A stretch of DNA of 64,000 nt, from assembly GCF_016907355.1 (NCBI RefSeq), contig NZ_JAFBBW010000001.1, forward strand, positions 1,984,001 through 2,048,000. Reading direction: 5' to 3'. Below are positions 40,663 to 49,115 of this stretch, piece after piece; position 1 is the stretch's first letter; every line of letters begins with the position of its first letter. The notes under the pieces were generated by a model. It searched no databases, was not told the DNA's origin, and saw nothing but the letters and a program-made list of their open reading frames with translations. The DNA is from Agromyces aurantiacus (GTDB taxonomy: Bacteria; Actinomycetota; Actinomycetes; Actinomycetales; Microbacteriaceae). The translations under genes and the position numbers were made by a program.

Positions 40663-42444
40663 GTGGCCGCTGAGCGGAACCTGCGCAGGGGACTCCCGCA
40701 TCGACGCGGCGGCGAGCCGTGGCCGCCGGTCGCGGGAGCGCCCGGCGTGCTCGTCGCCGCGTCGGCGGAGGCGGCCGCGGATGACGTGGCGGTCGAGCCG
40801 GCCGCTGCGCCCGCGGCTCCCGTCGCTCCCGTCGCGACGGTCGAAGCTCCGGTGGCGGCGGCCGCCGCACCCGTGGCGACGGCGGTGCAGGTCGCCGACG
40901 GCGCATCCGCCGCGGTCGCGTCGGGTGGTCGGCTGCGACGAGGGCTGCCCCGCGTGCGCGGCGGCCGGCCGTGGCCCGAGGCCGTCGTGCCGACCGGCGC
41001 TCCGGAGGTCGCAGTCGCCGAGGCTGCGCCCGAACCGACGCCCGCCATCCCGGTCGAGACGGGAGTCGAGCGCACCGGCGACACCGCTGCCGAACCCGCC
41101 TCGGCGTCCACCCCGTCGCCGCCCGGTCGCCCTGCGGCGGCCGCCGCGTCGACGGCGCACGAGGCCGTGGCCGGGCTCCGCCGCGGGCTGCCGCGCGTCG
41201 CCGGGGGAGCACCGTGGCCGCCGGAGACGGCGGTCGCACGCGTCCCCGAGCCGCCCGCGCCGGCGCCGGCGCCGATCACGCCCCGTGCCGCGCCCGCGCC
41301 CGCGGCGCCGGTCGCCGCAACCGCACCGCCCGCCCAGCCCGTCGTGACGCGCCCCGCGGCGCCCGTCGCGGCATCCGCACCGCCCGCCGAGCGCGTCGCA
41401 CCCGCGCCCGCGCCCCCGACGCCGCCTGCGACGCCGGTCGCGGCATCCGCTTCGCTCCCCGCGCGAGCCGAGCCGCCGGCTGCCGCACCGGCCACGCCCG
41501 CCCCGGCGCCGAGCACACCCGAGAAGCCGAGCACGTTCCGATTCGGCCAGCTGACCACCGGGCAGTGGGCCGGGGTCTCCGTCGTCGGCGTCCTCGCGAT
41601 CATCGGCGCCGCGACCATCGTCGTGCAGCTCACGAGGTGGTTCCTCGGGCTGGGGTTCATGCAGGACTTCGTGGCGGCCTATCCGGGCGAGACGCCGCTG
41701 CCCGAGGGCGCGCCGGTGGGCCTCCCGGCCTGGCTCGGCTGGCAGCACTTCTTCAACGTCTTCCTCATCGTGCTGATCATCCGCTCGGGGCTGCGCGTCC
41801 GCAGCGAGCGGCGACCGCCGGCGTACTGGACCCCGCGCTGGTCGAAGGGCGGGCAGGGCCGGATCAGCCTCACCCTGTGGTTCCACCAGTCGCTCGACCT
41901 GCTCTGGTTCGCCAACGGACTCGTCTTCGTCGTGCTCCTCTTCGCGACGGGCCAATGGATGCGCGTTGTGCCGACGAGCTGGGAGGTCGTTCCGAACGCG
42001 ATCTCGGCGCTCCTGCAGTACCTGTCGCTGGACTGGCCGCTCGAGAACGGCTGGGTCAACTACAACAGCCTGCAGGTGCTCGCCTACTTCGTCACGATCT
42101 TCATCGCCGCGCCGCTCGCGGCGATCACCGGCGTGCGGATGTCGGGGCTCTGGCCGAAGGGCGCGGCGAACCTCAACCGCGCCTATCCCGTCGAGTGGGC
42201 GCGTGCCGTGCACTTCCCGGTCATGCTGTACTTCGTCGGGTTCATCGTGGTGCACGTCACGCTCGTCTTCCTGACCGGCGCGCTGCGCAACCTCAACCAC
42301 ATGTACGCCGCGCGGGACGCCGACGACTGGCTCGGCTTCTGGATCTTCGTCGCCTCGCTCGTCGTCATCGCGGCGGCGTGGGTCGCCGCGCGCCCGAGCG
42401 TCCTCGCGCCCATCGCCGGGCTGTTCGGCAAGGTCGGTCGGTAG
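40663..42444 (+). CDS. Cytochrome b/b6-like membrane protein with repeated RRGLPxxxGGxPWP motif
   Basis: 593 residues from GTG 40663, 3 nt after etfA. Residues 1-295 are a disordered Ala/Pro/Val-rich tail with three copies of one motif: [15 protein letters not shown] (7-21), [15 protein letters not shown] (91-105) and [15 protein letters not shown] (172-186). Residues 300-593 form a membrane domain with about five helices and His residues in [25 protein letters not shown] and FIVVHVTLV, the layout of a di-heme cytochrome b561/b-NarI-like protein. No Fe-S or flavin motif is seen. I infer that it passes electrons from ETF to menaquinone and that the tail docks a partner. No ETF:quinone oxidoreductase of the known kinds is present here. 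Confidence 0.75.
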   Translation: MAAERNLRRGLPHRRGGEPWPPVAGAPGVLVAASAEAAADDVAVEPAAAPAAPVAPVATVEAPVAAAAAPVATAVQVADGASAAVASGGRLRRGLPRVRGGRPWPEAVVPTGAPEVAVAEAAPEPTPAIPVETGVERTGDTAAEPASASTPSPPGRPAAAAASTAHEAVAGLRRGLPRVAGGAPWPPETAVARVPEPPAPAPAPITPRAAPAPAAPVAATAPPAQPVVTRPAAPVAASAPPAERVAPAPAPPTPPATPVAASASLPARAEPPAAAPATPAPAPSTPEKPSTFRFGQLTTGQWAGVSVVGVLAIIGAATIVVQLTRWFLGLGFMQDFVAAYPGETPLPEGAPVGLPAWLGWQHFFNVFLIVLIIRSGLRVRSERRPPAYWTPRWSKGGQGRISLTLWFHQSLDLLWFANGLVFVVLLFATGQWMRVVPTSWEVVPNAISALLQYLSLDWPLENGWVNYNSLQVLAYFVTIFIAAPLAAITGVRMSGLWPKGAANLNRAYPVEWARAVHFPVMLYFVGFIVVHVTLVFLTGALRNLNHMYAARDADDWLGFWIFVASLVVIAAAWVAARPSVLAPIAGLFGKVGR

Positions 42445-42491
42445 GCGCCCGGCCGCCCGCGCGCGTCCGCTCGACGGACCAGGGGGACGAA

Positions 42492-42539
42492 CGGATGCCG
42501 CGGCGCGCCGCCGTGTGCGGGCGCGCGCCGCGGCATCCG
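42492..42539. terminator. Bidirectional terminator, GGATGCC-type arms
   Basis: A perfect 17-bp stem, CGGATGCCGCGGCGCGC (42492-42508) with its complement at 42523-42539, and a 14-nt loop. It lies between the convergent cytochrome and ABC permease genes. Confidence 0.85.
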
Positions 42540-42543
42540 CCGG

Positions 42544-43341
42544 TCACACCGCGATGTCGCGCCGGCGGAACACGAGCCAGCCGACGACGAGCAGGGCCGC
42601 CGCCACGGCGAGGTTCAGCCAGAGCATGCCGGTCCAGCCCTGCTGGAGCGGCGAGTCGGCGTACGCCCAGCTGTACGGCGACCAGTCGTGCAGCCACTCG
42701 AGGTCGGCGCTCTGGTTGCCGAGGGCGTTGAGCGCGTAGCCGTACACGGCCACGCCCGCGCCGGCGCCGAGCGCCCACGACCGGCGGCCGGTGATCCCGC
42801 CGACCGCGATCGCCGCCGCGGCGCTGAGCCCGATGAGGCCGACGTACGCGACCGTCACGGCCACGAGCGGCCCGGGGTCGATGCCGAGCTCGGCCGGTCC
42901 GTCGAGGCCGAGGATGACCACGGCGCTCACGAGGGCCAGCCACAGGATCTTCACGAACACCGCGGCGGCCCGCTCGGCGAACACTTGGCCGCGGATCACG
43001 CCGTGCGCGAGCGTGAGCTCGAGCTGGCCGTTCTCCTCGTCGTTGGCGATCGCCCCGGTGCCCCAGCCGACCGCGGCGATCGTGCCGAGGATGAAGCCGA
43101 TGAGACCGAAGTAGGTGGCCTGCGTGTAGCCCGATCCGGTCGCGATCTGGTCGTAGTTCAGCGACTTGATGAGTTCCTGCGGCAGCGAGTCGAGCAGGTC
43201 CTGCATCTGGCTCTGTCCGCCGAACGTCGGGTAGAGCGGCAGGTACAGGAAGAGCGCCGCGAGCAGGCCGACGGTCCAGCCGAGGAGGCCGCGCCATCCG
43301 TCGACGATCGAGCGCCGGAAGAGGGGCAGCGGCGGGTTCAT
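42544..43341 (-). CDS. ABC-2 type exporter permease
   Basis: 265-residue permease with six helices: a first helix after RSIVDGWRGLLGW, an extracellular loop with FGGQSQMQDLLDSLPQELIKSL, then YFGLIGFILGTIAAVGW and four more, the last ending in FRRRDIAV. ATG 43341 overlaps the ATPase stop (ATGA). With the preceding ATPase it forms an exporter; substrate unknown, often drugs or membrane-active compounds in this family. Confidence 0.88.
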   Translation of the reverse strand: MNPPLPLFRRSIVDGWRGLLGWTVGLLAALFLYLPLYPTFGGQSQMQDLLDSLPQELIKSLNYDQIATGSGYTQATYFGLIGFILGTIAAVGWGTGAIANDEENGQLELTLAHGVIRGQVFAERAAAVFVKILWLALVSAVVILGLDGPAELGIDPGPLVAVTVAYVGLIGLSAAAAIAVGGITGRRSWALGAGAGVAVYGYALNALGNQSADLEWLHDWSPYSWAYADSPLQQGWTGMLWLNLAVAAALLVVGWLVFRRRDIAV

Positions 43342-44318
43342 CGTGCCACCTCCGCGGGCTCGGCGGTGCCGGCGTCGGCCGACGCCGAGACGTCGGCGCC
43401 GTAGTAGGCCAGCACCATCTCCTCGAGGTCGGGCTCCTCGACGGTCAGGTCGACGAGGTCGAGCGCCGCGACGGCCTTGACGAACGCATCGACGTGCGAG
43501 TCGAGCCGCGCCGAGAGCGCGACGGTGCCCGCCCCGTTGGGCGCGGGCGCGACGCCGGTGACGCCGGGCAGCCGTTCGAGCACGGCGCGCGCCGTGGCGG
43601 CGTCCGGCTCGGCGACCGTGACGCGCACGTGGCGCACCGCGTTCTCGCGCAGGGCCGCGACGGTCGAGCGCTCGACGATGCGGCCCTCCTTGAGGATCGC
43701 GATGTCGTGCGCCGTCTGCTGCACCTCGCTCAGGACGTGCGAGCTCAGGAACACGGTCTGCCCGTTGGCGCGCGCCTCGTGCAGCATCGCGTGGAACTCC
43801 TGCTGCACGAGCGGGTCGAGGCCGCTCGTCGGCTCGTCGAGCACGAGCAGCTCGGGCTCGTGCATGAAGGCCTGGATCAGCCCGATCTTCTGCTTGTTGC
43901 CCTTGGACAGGCTGCGCACCGGGCGACCGAGGTCGACCCCGAGCCGGTCGGCGAGCGCCTCGATCGCGCCGGGCCGTACGGGGCCCGAGATCTCGGCGTA
44001 GTGCGCGAGCAGCTCGCGCCCGCGCACGCGGGTGGCGAGGTGCAGCTCGCCCGGCAGGTAGCCGATGCGGCGCCGGAGCGCGGCGCCGCCCGCGCGCGGC
44101 GACTCGCCCAGTACGCGGAGCTCCCCGCCCGAGGGCCGGATGATGTCGAGCAGCAGGCGCATCGTGGTGGTCTTGCCGGCGCCGTTCGGCCCGATCATGC
44201 CGAAGACGCTTCCCCGGGCGATGTCGAGGTCGATGCCGTGCAGCGCGGGGTTCGCGCTGTAGTGCTTTGCGAGGCCGCGCGCCGAGACGGCGGGCTCGCC
44301 GGTGAGAGTGGTGGTCAT
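43338..44318 (-). CDS. ABC exporter ATP-binding protein
   Basis: 326 residues, DrrA-like. Walker A is FGMIGPNGAGKTTTMRL (about residues 39-55), the Q-loop region LPGELHLATR, the signature VRSLSKGNKQKIGLIQAFM, Walker B ELLVLDEPTSGLD and the H-loop VFLSSHVLSEV. A 100-residue C-terminal domain follows. The signature LSKGN replaces the usual LSGGQ, which is common in this subfamily. It is preceded by a TetR gene on the same strand, 44 nt upstream, which makes a regulator-exporter operon. Confidence 0.93.
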   Translation of the reverse strand: MTTTLTGEPAVSARGLAKHYSANPALHGIDLDIARGSVFGMIGPNGAGKTTTMRLLLDIIRPSGGELRVLGESPRAGGAALRRRIGYLPGELHLATRVRGRELLAHYAEISGPVRPGAIEALADRLGVDLGRPVRSLSKGNKQKIGLIQAFMHEPELLVLDEPTSGLDPLVQQEFHAMLHEARANGQTVFLSSHVLSEVQQTAHDIAILKEGRIVERSTVAALRENAVRHVRVTVAEPDAATARAVLERLPGVTGVAPAPNGAGTVALSARLDSHVDAFVKAVAALDLVDLTVEEPDLEEMVLAYYGADVSASADAGTAEPAEVAR

Positions 44319-44362
44319 GGGTCCTCCCCGTTCTGGATGACGAACAGCGGATGTCGCGCGCG

Positions 44363-45121
44363 TCAGTCGCGCGCGGCATCGCCGATCGGCGGGTCGGGGT
44401 CCTGGTTGGGGTTGCCGGGCCCCTTGTCGGAGCGCACGCGGGCGCCGGTGCGCGCCGCCCGGCTCGGCGTCGCGGCATGAGCGGCCGGTTCCGTGTCGGC
44501 GAGCGCGGCGCGCGCCGCGTCGAGCATGCGCGAGTCGGTGTAGAGCCCGTGCGTGTGCAGCTCGATCGCGGGCATCGTCATGCGCCGCAGCGCCGCAGCC
44601 GAATCGAGCGGTGCGCCGAGCGCGCGCGCGACGTGGTCGCGGAGGATGAGGGGCGCGATGCCGTAGACGGTGATGAGGAGCGCGCGCGTGTCGGGGTCGC
44701 CCGATGGGTGCATGCTGCCGTCGGCGACGCCAGCCTCGAGCATCTCGCGGGTCTGGCCGAGGAGCACGTCGAACAGGCGGGCGCCGCCGGGGGTGCCGTC
44801 GGCCAGCATCATGGCGACGTAGTCGAGGTAGTCGCGGAACCGGCTCGGGTCGTCGAGCCACTCGCGGATCGTCGCTGAGACGGCGGGGCCGTCGAGACGT
44901 CGCTTCTCGCCGATCATCCGATCGACCAGCCAGTCGTCGCACGCTCGGCGCAGGCCGTCCTTCGAGCCGAAGTGGTGGATGACCAGCCCCGCGCTCACGC
45001 CGGCGTCGGCCGCGATCTGCCGGATGCTCGTGCGATCGAATCCCTGCGCGCCGAACCGCGCCACGGCGGCGTCCCGGATCCGGGCCCGGGTCGTGGCATC
45101 CTCCTGCGCGACTGAACGCAT
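44363..45121 (-). CDS. TetR family regulator of the ABC exporter
   Basis: 252 residues. The helix-turn-helix covers about 8-55 (TTRARIRDAAVARFGAQGFDRTSIRQIAADAGVSAGLVIHHFGSKDGL split around FDRTS and GVSAG). The ligand domain follows, and the C-terminal 45 residues are a polar Pro/Arg/Asp-rich tail. ATG 45121 lies 7 nt after a -10 box with no ribosome binding site, so leaderless translation is likely; ATG 45130 is the alternative. Two TGAAC/GTTCA operators overlie the start region, which indicates autoregulation, and the exporter genes lie directly downstream. Confidence 0.88.
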   Translation of the reverse strand: MRSVAQEDATTRARIRDAAVARFGAQGFDRTSIRQIAADAGVSAGLVIHHFGSKDGLRRACDDWLVDRMIGEKRRLDGPAVSATIREWLDDPSRFRDYLDYVAMMLADGTPGGARLFDVLLGQTREMLEAGVADGSMHPSGDPDTRALLITVYGIAPLILRDHVARALGAPLDSAAALRRMTMPAIELHTHGLYTDSRMLDAARAALADTEPAAHAATPSRAARTGARVRSDKGPGNPNQDPDPPIGDAARD

Positions 45122-45158
45122 GTTCAACATGCTAAACGCGCGTTCAAGCGTCACGCAA
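45113..45158 (-). promoter_or_regulatory. Leaderless TetR promoter with two operators
   Basis: On the minus strand TTGCGT (45158-45153), 18 bp, TAGCAT (45134-45129), then 7 nt to ATG. Two 14-bp sites of the form TGAAC-N4-GTTCA lie at 45113-45126 (over the start codon) and 45133-45146 (TAAAC variant, in the spacer), their starts 20 bp apart, about two helical turns. Confidence 0.7.
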
Positions 45159-45283
45159 GGACCTTCGGCACCTGCGGCAGCGAGGATTGTTCACCAACGA
45201 TTGGGTAACGCTTCACCTGATCGGTCGGGAGCGGGGTCCCGGGGCCGCTTACGCTCGATGGCAATCCTGGGGAGGAGGACCGC

Positions 45284-46405
45284 GTGGCACGGAAGCACGC
45301 ACAGTACGGGCCGAGGCGCGCGGAGGGCGAGCCGACGGCCTCGGGGCGCGCCGCGACGAGCGAGATCGAGCTGCCCGAGCCCGTCACCCCCTCGGGCGCC
45401 GGGGGGCCGGCCGACGCGGCCGCGCGCGAGCGCACGCCCACGACGCAGGAGATCGAGACGAACGCGTTCTCCGGGCCGATCACCGTGCCGCGCCGCGAGC
45501 CGCTCGGCGAGGCGGGCTTCGACGTGCACCCCCTCGCGCTTGGCGCGAGCACCTTCGGCTGGACCCTCGGCGCCGACGCCGCGGCCGAGATCCTCGACCG
45601 GTTCGCCGGCGTGGGCGGCAACCTCGTCGACACCGCCGACAGCTACGCGGCCGGACGCAGCGAGACGATCGTCGGCCAGTGGATGGCCTCGCGCGGGTCG
45701 CGCGACCGCGTGCGGATCATCACGAAGATCGGCCGCCACCCCGACCGGCGCGGCCTCGCGCCGAAGACCATCGCCGCCGCCGTCGACGAGTCGCTCACGC
45801 GCCTCGGCACCGACCGGATCGACCTGCTCTGCTTCCACGGCGACGACCCCGAGGTGCCGCTCGAGGAGAGCCTCGGCGCGGTCGATGCGCTCGTCGCCGC
45901 CGGCAAGGTGCTCGCCATCGGCGCCTCCGACTTCACCCCCGAACGGCTCATCGAGGCCCGCGTGCTCGGGGCCAACGGCCTGCCGCGCTTCCAGGCGCTC
46001 ACCATGCGGTACAACCTCATGGAGCGGCGCGGCTTCGAGGGCGCCCCTGAGCTCGTCGCGCACGCCCAGGGCCTCGCGGTGCTGCCCTACTTCGCCCTCG
46101 CGAACGGCTTCCTCGGCGGCGCCGTGCGCCGTCGCGCCGACCTCCGCCGCGACGCGCGCGGCGAACGGCAGGCCCGCCACCTCGGCCGGCGCGGGCTGCG
46201 CGTGCTGCGCGCGCTCGACGAGGTGGCCGCCGCGCACGACACCGTGCCCGCCGCGGTCGCGATCGCCTGGCTGCTCGCCAAGCCCACGGTGACCGCACCG
46301 GTCGCGAGCGTCAGCCGGCCCGACCAGGTCGACCCCCTCGTCACGGCCGCCAACCTCGTGCTGCACCGCTCCGAGATCATCGAGCTCGACCGCGCATCGG
46401 CCTGA
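45284..46405 (+). CDS. Aldo/keto reductase with N-terminal extension
   Basis: 373-residue NADPH-dependent oxidoreductase of the (beta/alpha)8 AKR fold. The tetrad is seen as Asp and Tyr in VDTADSYAAGRSE, Lys in RIITKIGRHP and His in DLLCFHGDDPEVP; SVSRPDQVDPLV near the end binds the cofactor. The first 70 residues (basic start, then Pro/Thr/Glu-rich) lie outside the family fold and look disordered. GGGGAGGAGG lies before GTG 45284. Substrate unknown. It is divergent from the TetR gene. Confidence 0.9.
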   Translation: MARKHAQYGPRRAEGEPTASGRAATSEIELPEPVTPSGAGGPADAAARERTPTTQEIETNAFSGPITVPRREPLGEAGFDVHPLALGASTFGWTLGADAAAEILDRFAGVGGNLVDTADSYAAGRSETIVGQWMASRGSRDRVRIITKIGRHPDRRGLAPKTIAAAVDESLTRLGTDRIDLLCFHGDDPEVPLEESLGAVDALVAAGKVLAIGASDFTPERLIEARVLGANGLPRFQALTMRYNLMERRGFEGAPELVAHAQGLAVLPYFALANGFLGGAVRRRADLRRDARGERQARHLGRRGLRVLRALDEVAAAHDTVPAAVAIAWLLAKPTVTAPVASVSRPDQVDPLVTAANLVLHRSEIIELDRASA

Positions 46406-46471
46406 GCGCGCGGCTCGAGGCTCCCGTCCAGCGGTCCACGACGCACGTCGGCGTCCCCCGGTCGGGTGGCA

Positions 46472-46477
46472 TAGGCT
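46472..46477 (+). promoter_or_regulatory. -10 box for a leaderless M16 peptidase mRNA
   Basis: TAGGCT at 46472-46477, 7 nt before GTG 46485; no ribosome binding site. Confidence 0.55.
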
Positions 46478-46484
46478 GGGACCC

Positions 46485-47870
46485 GTGAACGGCGCCGTCG
46501 AACTGCCCTTGGGCGAACCCGAACTCGAGTTCCAGGCCGCCGGCGACACCCTCGTCCGCCGCTCGGTGCTGCCCTCGGGCATCCGGGTGCTCACCGAGCG
46601 CGTCCCCGGCAGCCGCAGCGCGACGATCGGGTTCTGGGTCGCCGTCGGCTCCCGCGACGAGCACGCCGCCGACACCGGCCACCCCGCCACGCACGGCTCG
46701 ACGCACTTCCTCGAGCACCTGCTGTTCAAGGGCACCGAGACGCGCAGTGCGCTCGACATCGCGGTCTCCTTCGACGCGGTCGGCGGCGAGCACAACGCCG
46801 TCACGGCCAAGGAGTACACCTGCTACTACGCCAAGGTGCAGGATCGCGACGTCGCCATGGCCGTCGACGTGCTCGCCGACATGTTCACGTCCTCCGTGCT
46901 CGACCCCGACGAGTTCGAGAGCGAGCGACGCGTCATCCTCGAGGAGCTGGCGATGGCGGGCGACGACCCGGCCGACGTCGCCAACGAGCGGTTCTTCGAG
47001 GCCGTGCTCGGGCGCCATCCGCTCGCCCGGCCCATCGGCGGCGACCCGGCCGCGATCGACGCGGCCTCGCGCGACGCCGTCTGGGAGCACTACCGGGCGA
47101 ACTACCGGCCCAACGACCTCGTCGTCACGGCGGCCGGCGCGGTCGACCACGACCTGCTCGTCGCGGGGCTCGGCGCCGCGCTCGAGGCCGCCGGATGGCG
47201 GCTCGACGAGGCCGCCGCGCCGGCCGCCCGCCGATCCACCGAGGTCGCGCTGCTCGACGGGGGCGTGCCGCTGAAGGTCGTCGAGCGCCCCGGCGAGCAG
47301 GTGAACCTCGTGCTCGGCGTGCCCGGGCTCGTCGCCACCGACCAGCGCCGCGCCGTGCTCAGCGTGCTCAACACGGTGTTCGGCGCCGGCATGTCGTCGC
47401 GGCTGTTCCAGCAGATCCGGGAGCGCCGCGGCCTCGCGTACTCCGTGTACTCGTTCGCCCCCGGCTACTCCGACGCGGGCGTGTTCGGCATGTACGCCGG
47501 CTGCGCGCCCAAGAACGCGGCGACCGTCGCGGCGCTCATGCGCACCGAGCTCGAACGGCTCGCCCACCACGGGGTCACCGCCGACGAGCTCGCGCGCGCG
47601 ACCGGGTACCTGGGCGGCGCCTCGGCGCTCGCCCTCGAGGACTCCGACACGCGGATGTCGCGGCTCGGCCGCGCCGAGCTCTCCCTCGGGGAGTTCGCCG
47701 ACCTCGACGAGGCCCTGCGACGCGTCGGTCGCGTCACGGCCGACGACGTCCAGGCGCTCGCCGCCGACCTCGCCGACCGCCCGTTCTCCCTGGTCGCGGT
47801 CGGACCGGTGGAGGAGCGCGCCTTCCGATCCGTCGTCGACCAGCCCGAACCCCGAACCGACGTCGCCTGA
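46485..47870 (+). CDS. M16 family zinc peptidase (pitrilysin-like)
   Basis: 461 residues. The inverted zinc motif HFLEHLLFKGT (HxxEH, about residue 70) with the downstream Glu in RRVILEELAMAGDDP, and the C-terminal RERRGLAYSVYSFAPGY substrate-binding block, define an M16B peptidase close to mitochondrial processing peptidase and to the actinobacterial PepR-type protein normally placed after pnp. Its cell substrate is unknown. Here it opens the second part of the conserved backbone, 23 kb from pnp. A histidine phosphatase gene follows after 27 nt. Confidence 0.93.
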   Translation: MNGAVELPLGEPELEFQAAGDTLVRRSVLPSGIRVLTERVPGSRSATIGFWVAVGSRDEHAADTGHPATHGSTHFLEHLLFKGTETRSALDIAVSFDAVGGEHNAVTAKEYTCYYAKVQDRDVAMAVDVLADMFTSSVLDPDEFESERRVILEELAMAGDDPADVANERFFEAVLGRHPLARPIGGDPAAIDAASRDAVWEHYRANYRPNDLVVTAAGAVDHDLLVAGLGAALEAAGWRLDEAAAPAARRSTEVALLDGGVPLKVVERPGEQVNLVLGVPGLVATDQRRAVLSVLNTVFGAGMSSRLFQQIRERRGLAYSVYSFAPGYSDAGVFGMYAGCAPKNAATVAALMRTELERLAHHGVTADELARATGYLGGASALALEDSDTRMSRLGRAELSLGEFADLDEALRRVGRVTADDVQALAADLADRPFSLVAVGPVEERAFRSVVDQPEPRTDVA

Positions 47871-47897
47871 GCGACGCCCGACCCCCCAGGACACGAC

Positions 47898-48503
47898 GTG
47901 CCCCATCACCTCTACCTCGTCCGGCATGGCGAGCAGCTCGACGCCGAGCACGGCCTGCCCGACGGCACCCTCTCACCGCGCGGCCGGCGTCAGGCCGAGC
48001 TGCTCGCCGAACGCCTCGGCGGCATCCCGTTCGACGCGGCCTATCACTCGCCGCTCGAGCGCGCCGCCGAGACCGCCGAGATCATCGCGACGAAGATGCC
48101 CGCGCTCACGCCCGAGCCGTCGCCGCTGCTGTTCGACTGCGTGCCCTCGGGTCCCACCCCCGAGACGCCGTCGGCCTACGCCCCGTTCTTCGGATCGTTC
48201 ACCGAGCTCGAGTTCGAGGCCGGTCGCGCGCAGATGGCCGACGCGAACGCCGAGTTCCTGCGCTCGCATCGCGAGGACCGGCACGACCTGCTCATCACGC
48301 ACAACTTCGTGATCGCGTGGTTCGTGCGCGAGGCGCTCGGCGCCCCCGAATGGCGCTGGGTGACGATCAACCAGGCGAACTGCGGGCTCACTGTGCTCTC
48401 GCAGCGGGCCCCGAACCGGCCCTGGAGCCTCGTCGTGCACAACGACCTCGCACACCTGCCGCCCGAGCTGCGCACCGGGCTGCCCGAGCCCTACCTGATC
48501 TGA
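47898..48503 (+). CDS. Histidine phosphatase family protein
   Basis: 201 residues. The phosphohistidine motif is YLVRHGEQLDAEHGLPDGTLSPRGRRQA (His near residue 10), AYHSPLERAAETAEII carries the second Arg, and LLITHNFVIAWFVRE the second catalytic His. A phosphoglycerate mutase-like fold, substrate unknown. It starts 27 nt after the M16 stop and is probably cotranscribed. Confidence 0.9.
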   Translation: MPHHLYLVRHGEQLDAEHGLPDGTLSPRGRRQAELLAERLGGIPFDAAYHSPLERAAETAEIIATKMPALTPEPSPLLFDCVPSGPTPETPSAYAPFFGSFTELEFEAGRAQMADANAEFLRSHREDRHDLLITHNFVIAWFVREALGAPEWRWVTINQANCGLTVLSQRAPNRPWSLVVHNDLAHLPPELRTGLPEPYLI

Positions 48504-48509
48504 GCCCGC

Positions 48510-48537
48510 GGGCCATCGCCGGCGGGCCATCGCCGGC
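48510..48537 (+). repeat. Tandem 14-bp direct repeat
   Basis: GGGCCATCGCCGGC at 48510-48523 is repeated exactly at 48524-48537, between two convergent stops, followed by a GC-rich imperfect copy of GGGCGGCCG. It may weakly fold as a terminator. Confidence 0.7.
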
Positions 48538-48561
48538 GGGCGGCCGCCGACGGGCGGCCGG

Positions 48562-49038
48562 TCAGAGCCGCTTGCCGTACCAGTTCGTGGCGTTCGGGTT
48601 CGCGTTGTACGCCTCGATGTCGACGTAGCCGCTGCTCCGGTACAGGCCGCCCGCGGCCTCGAGGCTCGCATTCGTGTCGAGCACGACCTCCTCGGCGCCG
48701 AGCTCCGCCGCGCGCCGCTCGAGCTCCTCCAGCAGGCGCCGTCCCTCGCCGCGCCCGCGACCCGCGGGCGCGAGCCACAGGTGCTTGACCTCGAAGCGCA
48801 CGAGGTGGTCGGCGGAGCGCTGGATCCGGCGCACGCCGCCGCAGCCGACCGCGCGCCCCTCGTCGTCCTCCACGACGAGGAACACTCCGACGGGCGGCGC
48901 GAACTGCGCCGCGTCGGGCCAGGTCGGGCGGTACTCGCCCTGCTCGGCCGGGAAGCCGGCCGCGCGCTCGGCGAAGTAGTCGCCGAGCAGGCGGTGCGCG
49001 TCGGGGTCGGTCACGGCGGCGTCGCGGAAGCGCAGCAT
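48562..49038 (-). CDS. GNAT family N-acetyltransferase
   Basis: 158 residues. VFLVVEDDEGRAVGCGGVRRI forms the central strands, VKHLWLAPAGRGRGEGRRLLEELERRA the acetyl-CoA loop (RGRGEGR, about residue 95), and VVLDTNASLEAAGGLYRSSGYVDIEAYN the end. Acceptor unknown. It is divergent from dapB; each of the two has its own TAGGxT -10 close to the start codon. Confidence 0.88.
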   Translation of the reverse strand: MLRFRDAAVTDPDAHRLLGDYFAERAAGFPAEQGEYRPTWPDAAQFAPPVGVFLVVEDDEGRAVGCGGVRRIQRSADHLVRFEVKHLWLAPAGRGRGEGRRLLEELERRAAELGAEEVVLDTNASLEAAGGLYRSSGYVDIEAYNANPNATNWYGKRL

Positions 49039-49045
49039 GCGTGCA

Positions 49046-49051
49046 AGCCTA
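49046..49051 (-). promoter_or_regulatory. -10 box for a leaderless GNAT mRNA
   Basis: On the minus strand TAGGCT (49051-49046), 7 nt before ATG 49038. Confidence 0.55.
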
Positions 49052-49103
49052 CGACCGCGCGGGCCGCGGCATCCGCGACCGGAGCCGCCGTGCCGCGCTC
49101 GGA

Positions 49104-49109
49104 TAGGGT
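49104..49109 (+). promoter_or_regulatory. -10 box for a leaderless dapB mRNA
   Basis: TAGGGT at 49104-49109, 6 nt before GTG 49116; no ribosome binding site. Confidence 0.5.
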
Positions 49110-49115
49110 GATCGG

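Noticed and set aside
48484-48560. Strong terminator after the histidine phosphatase gene
   Set aside because: The sequence is GC-rich and repetitive, but no single convincing stem-loop stands out; recorded only as a tandem repeat.
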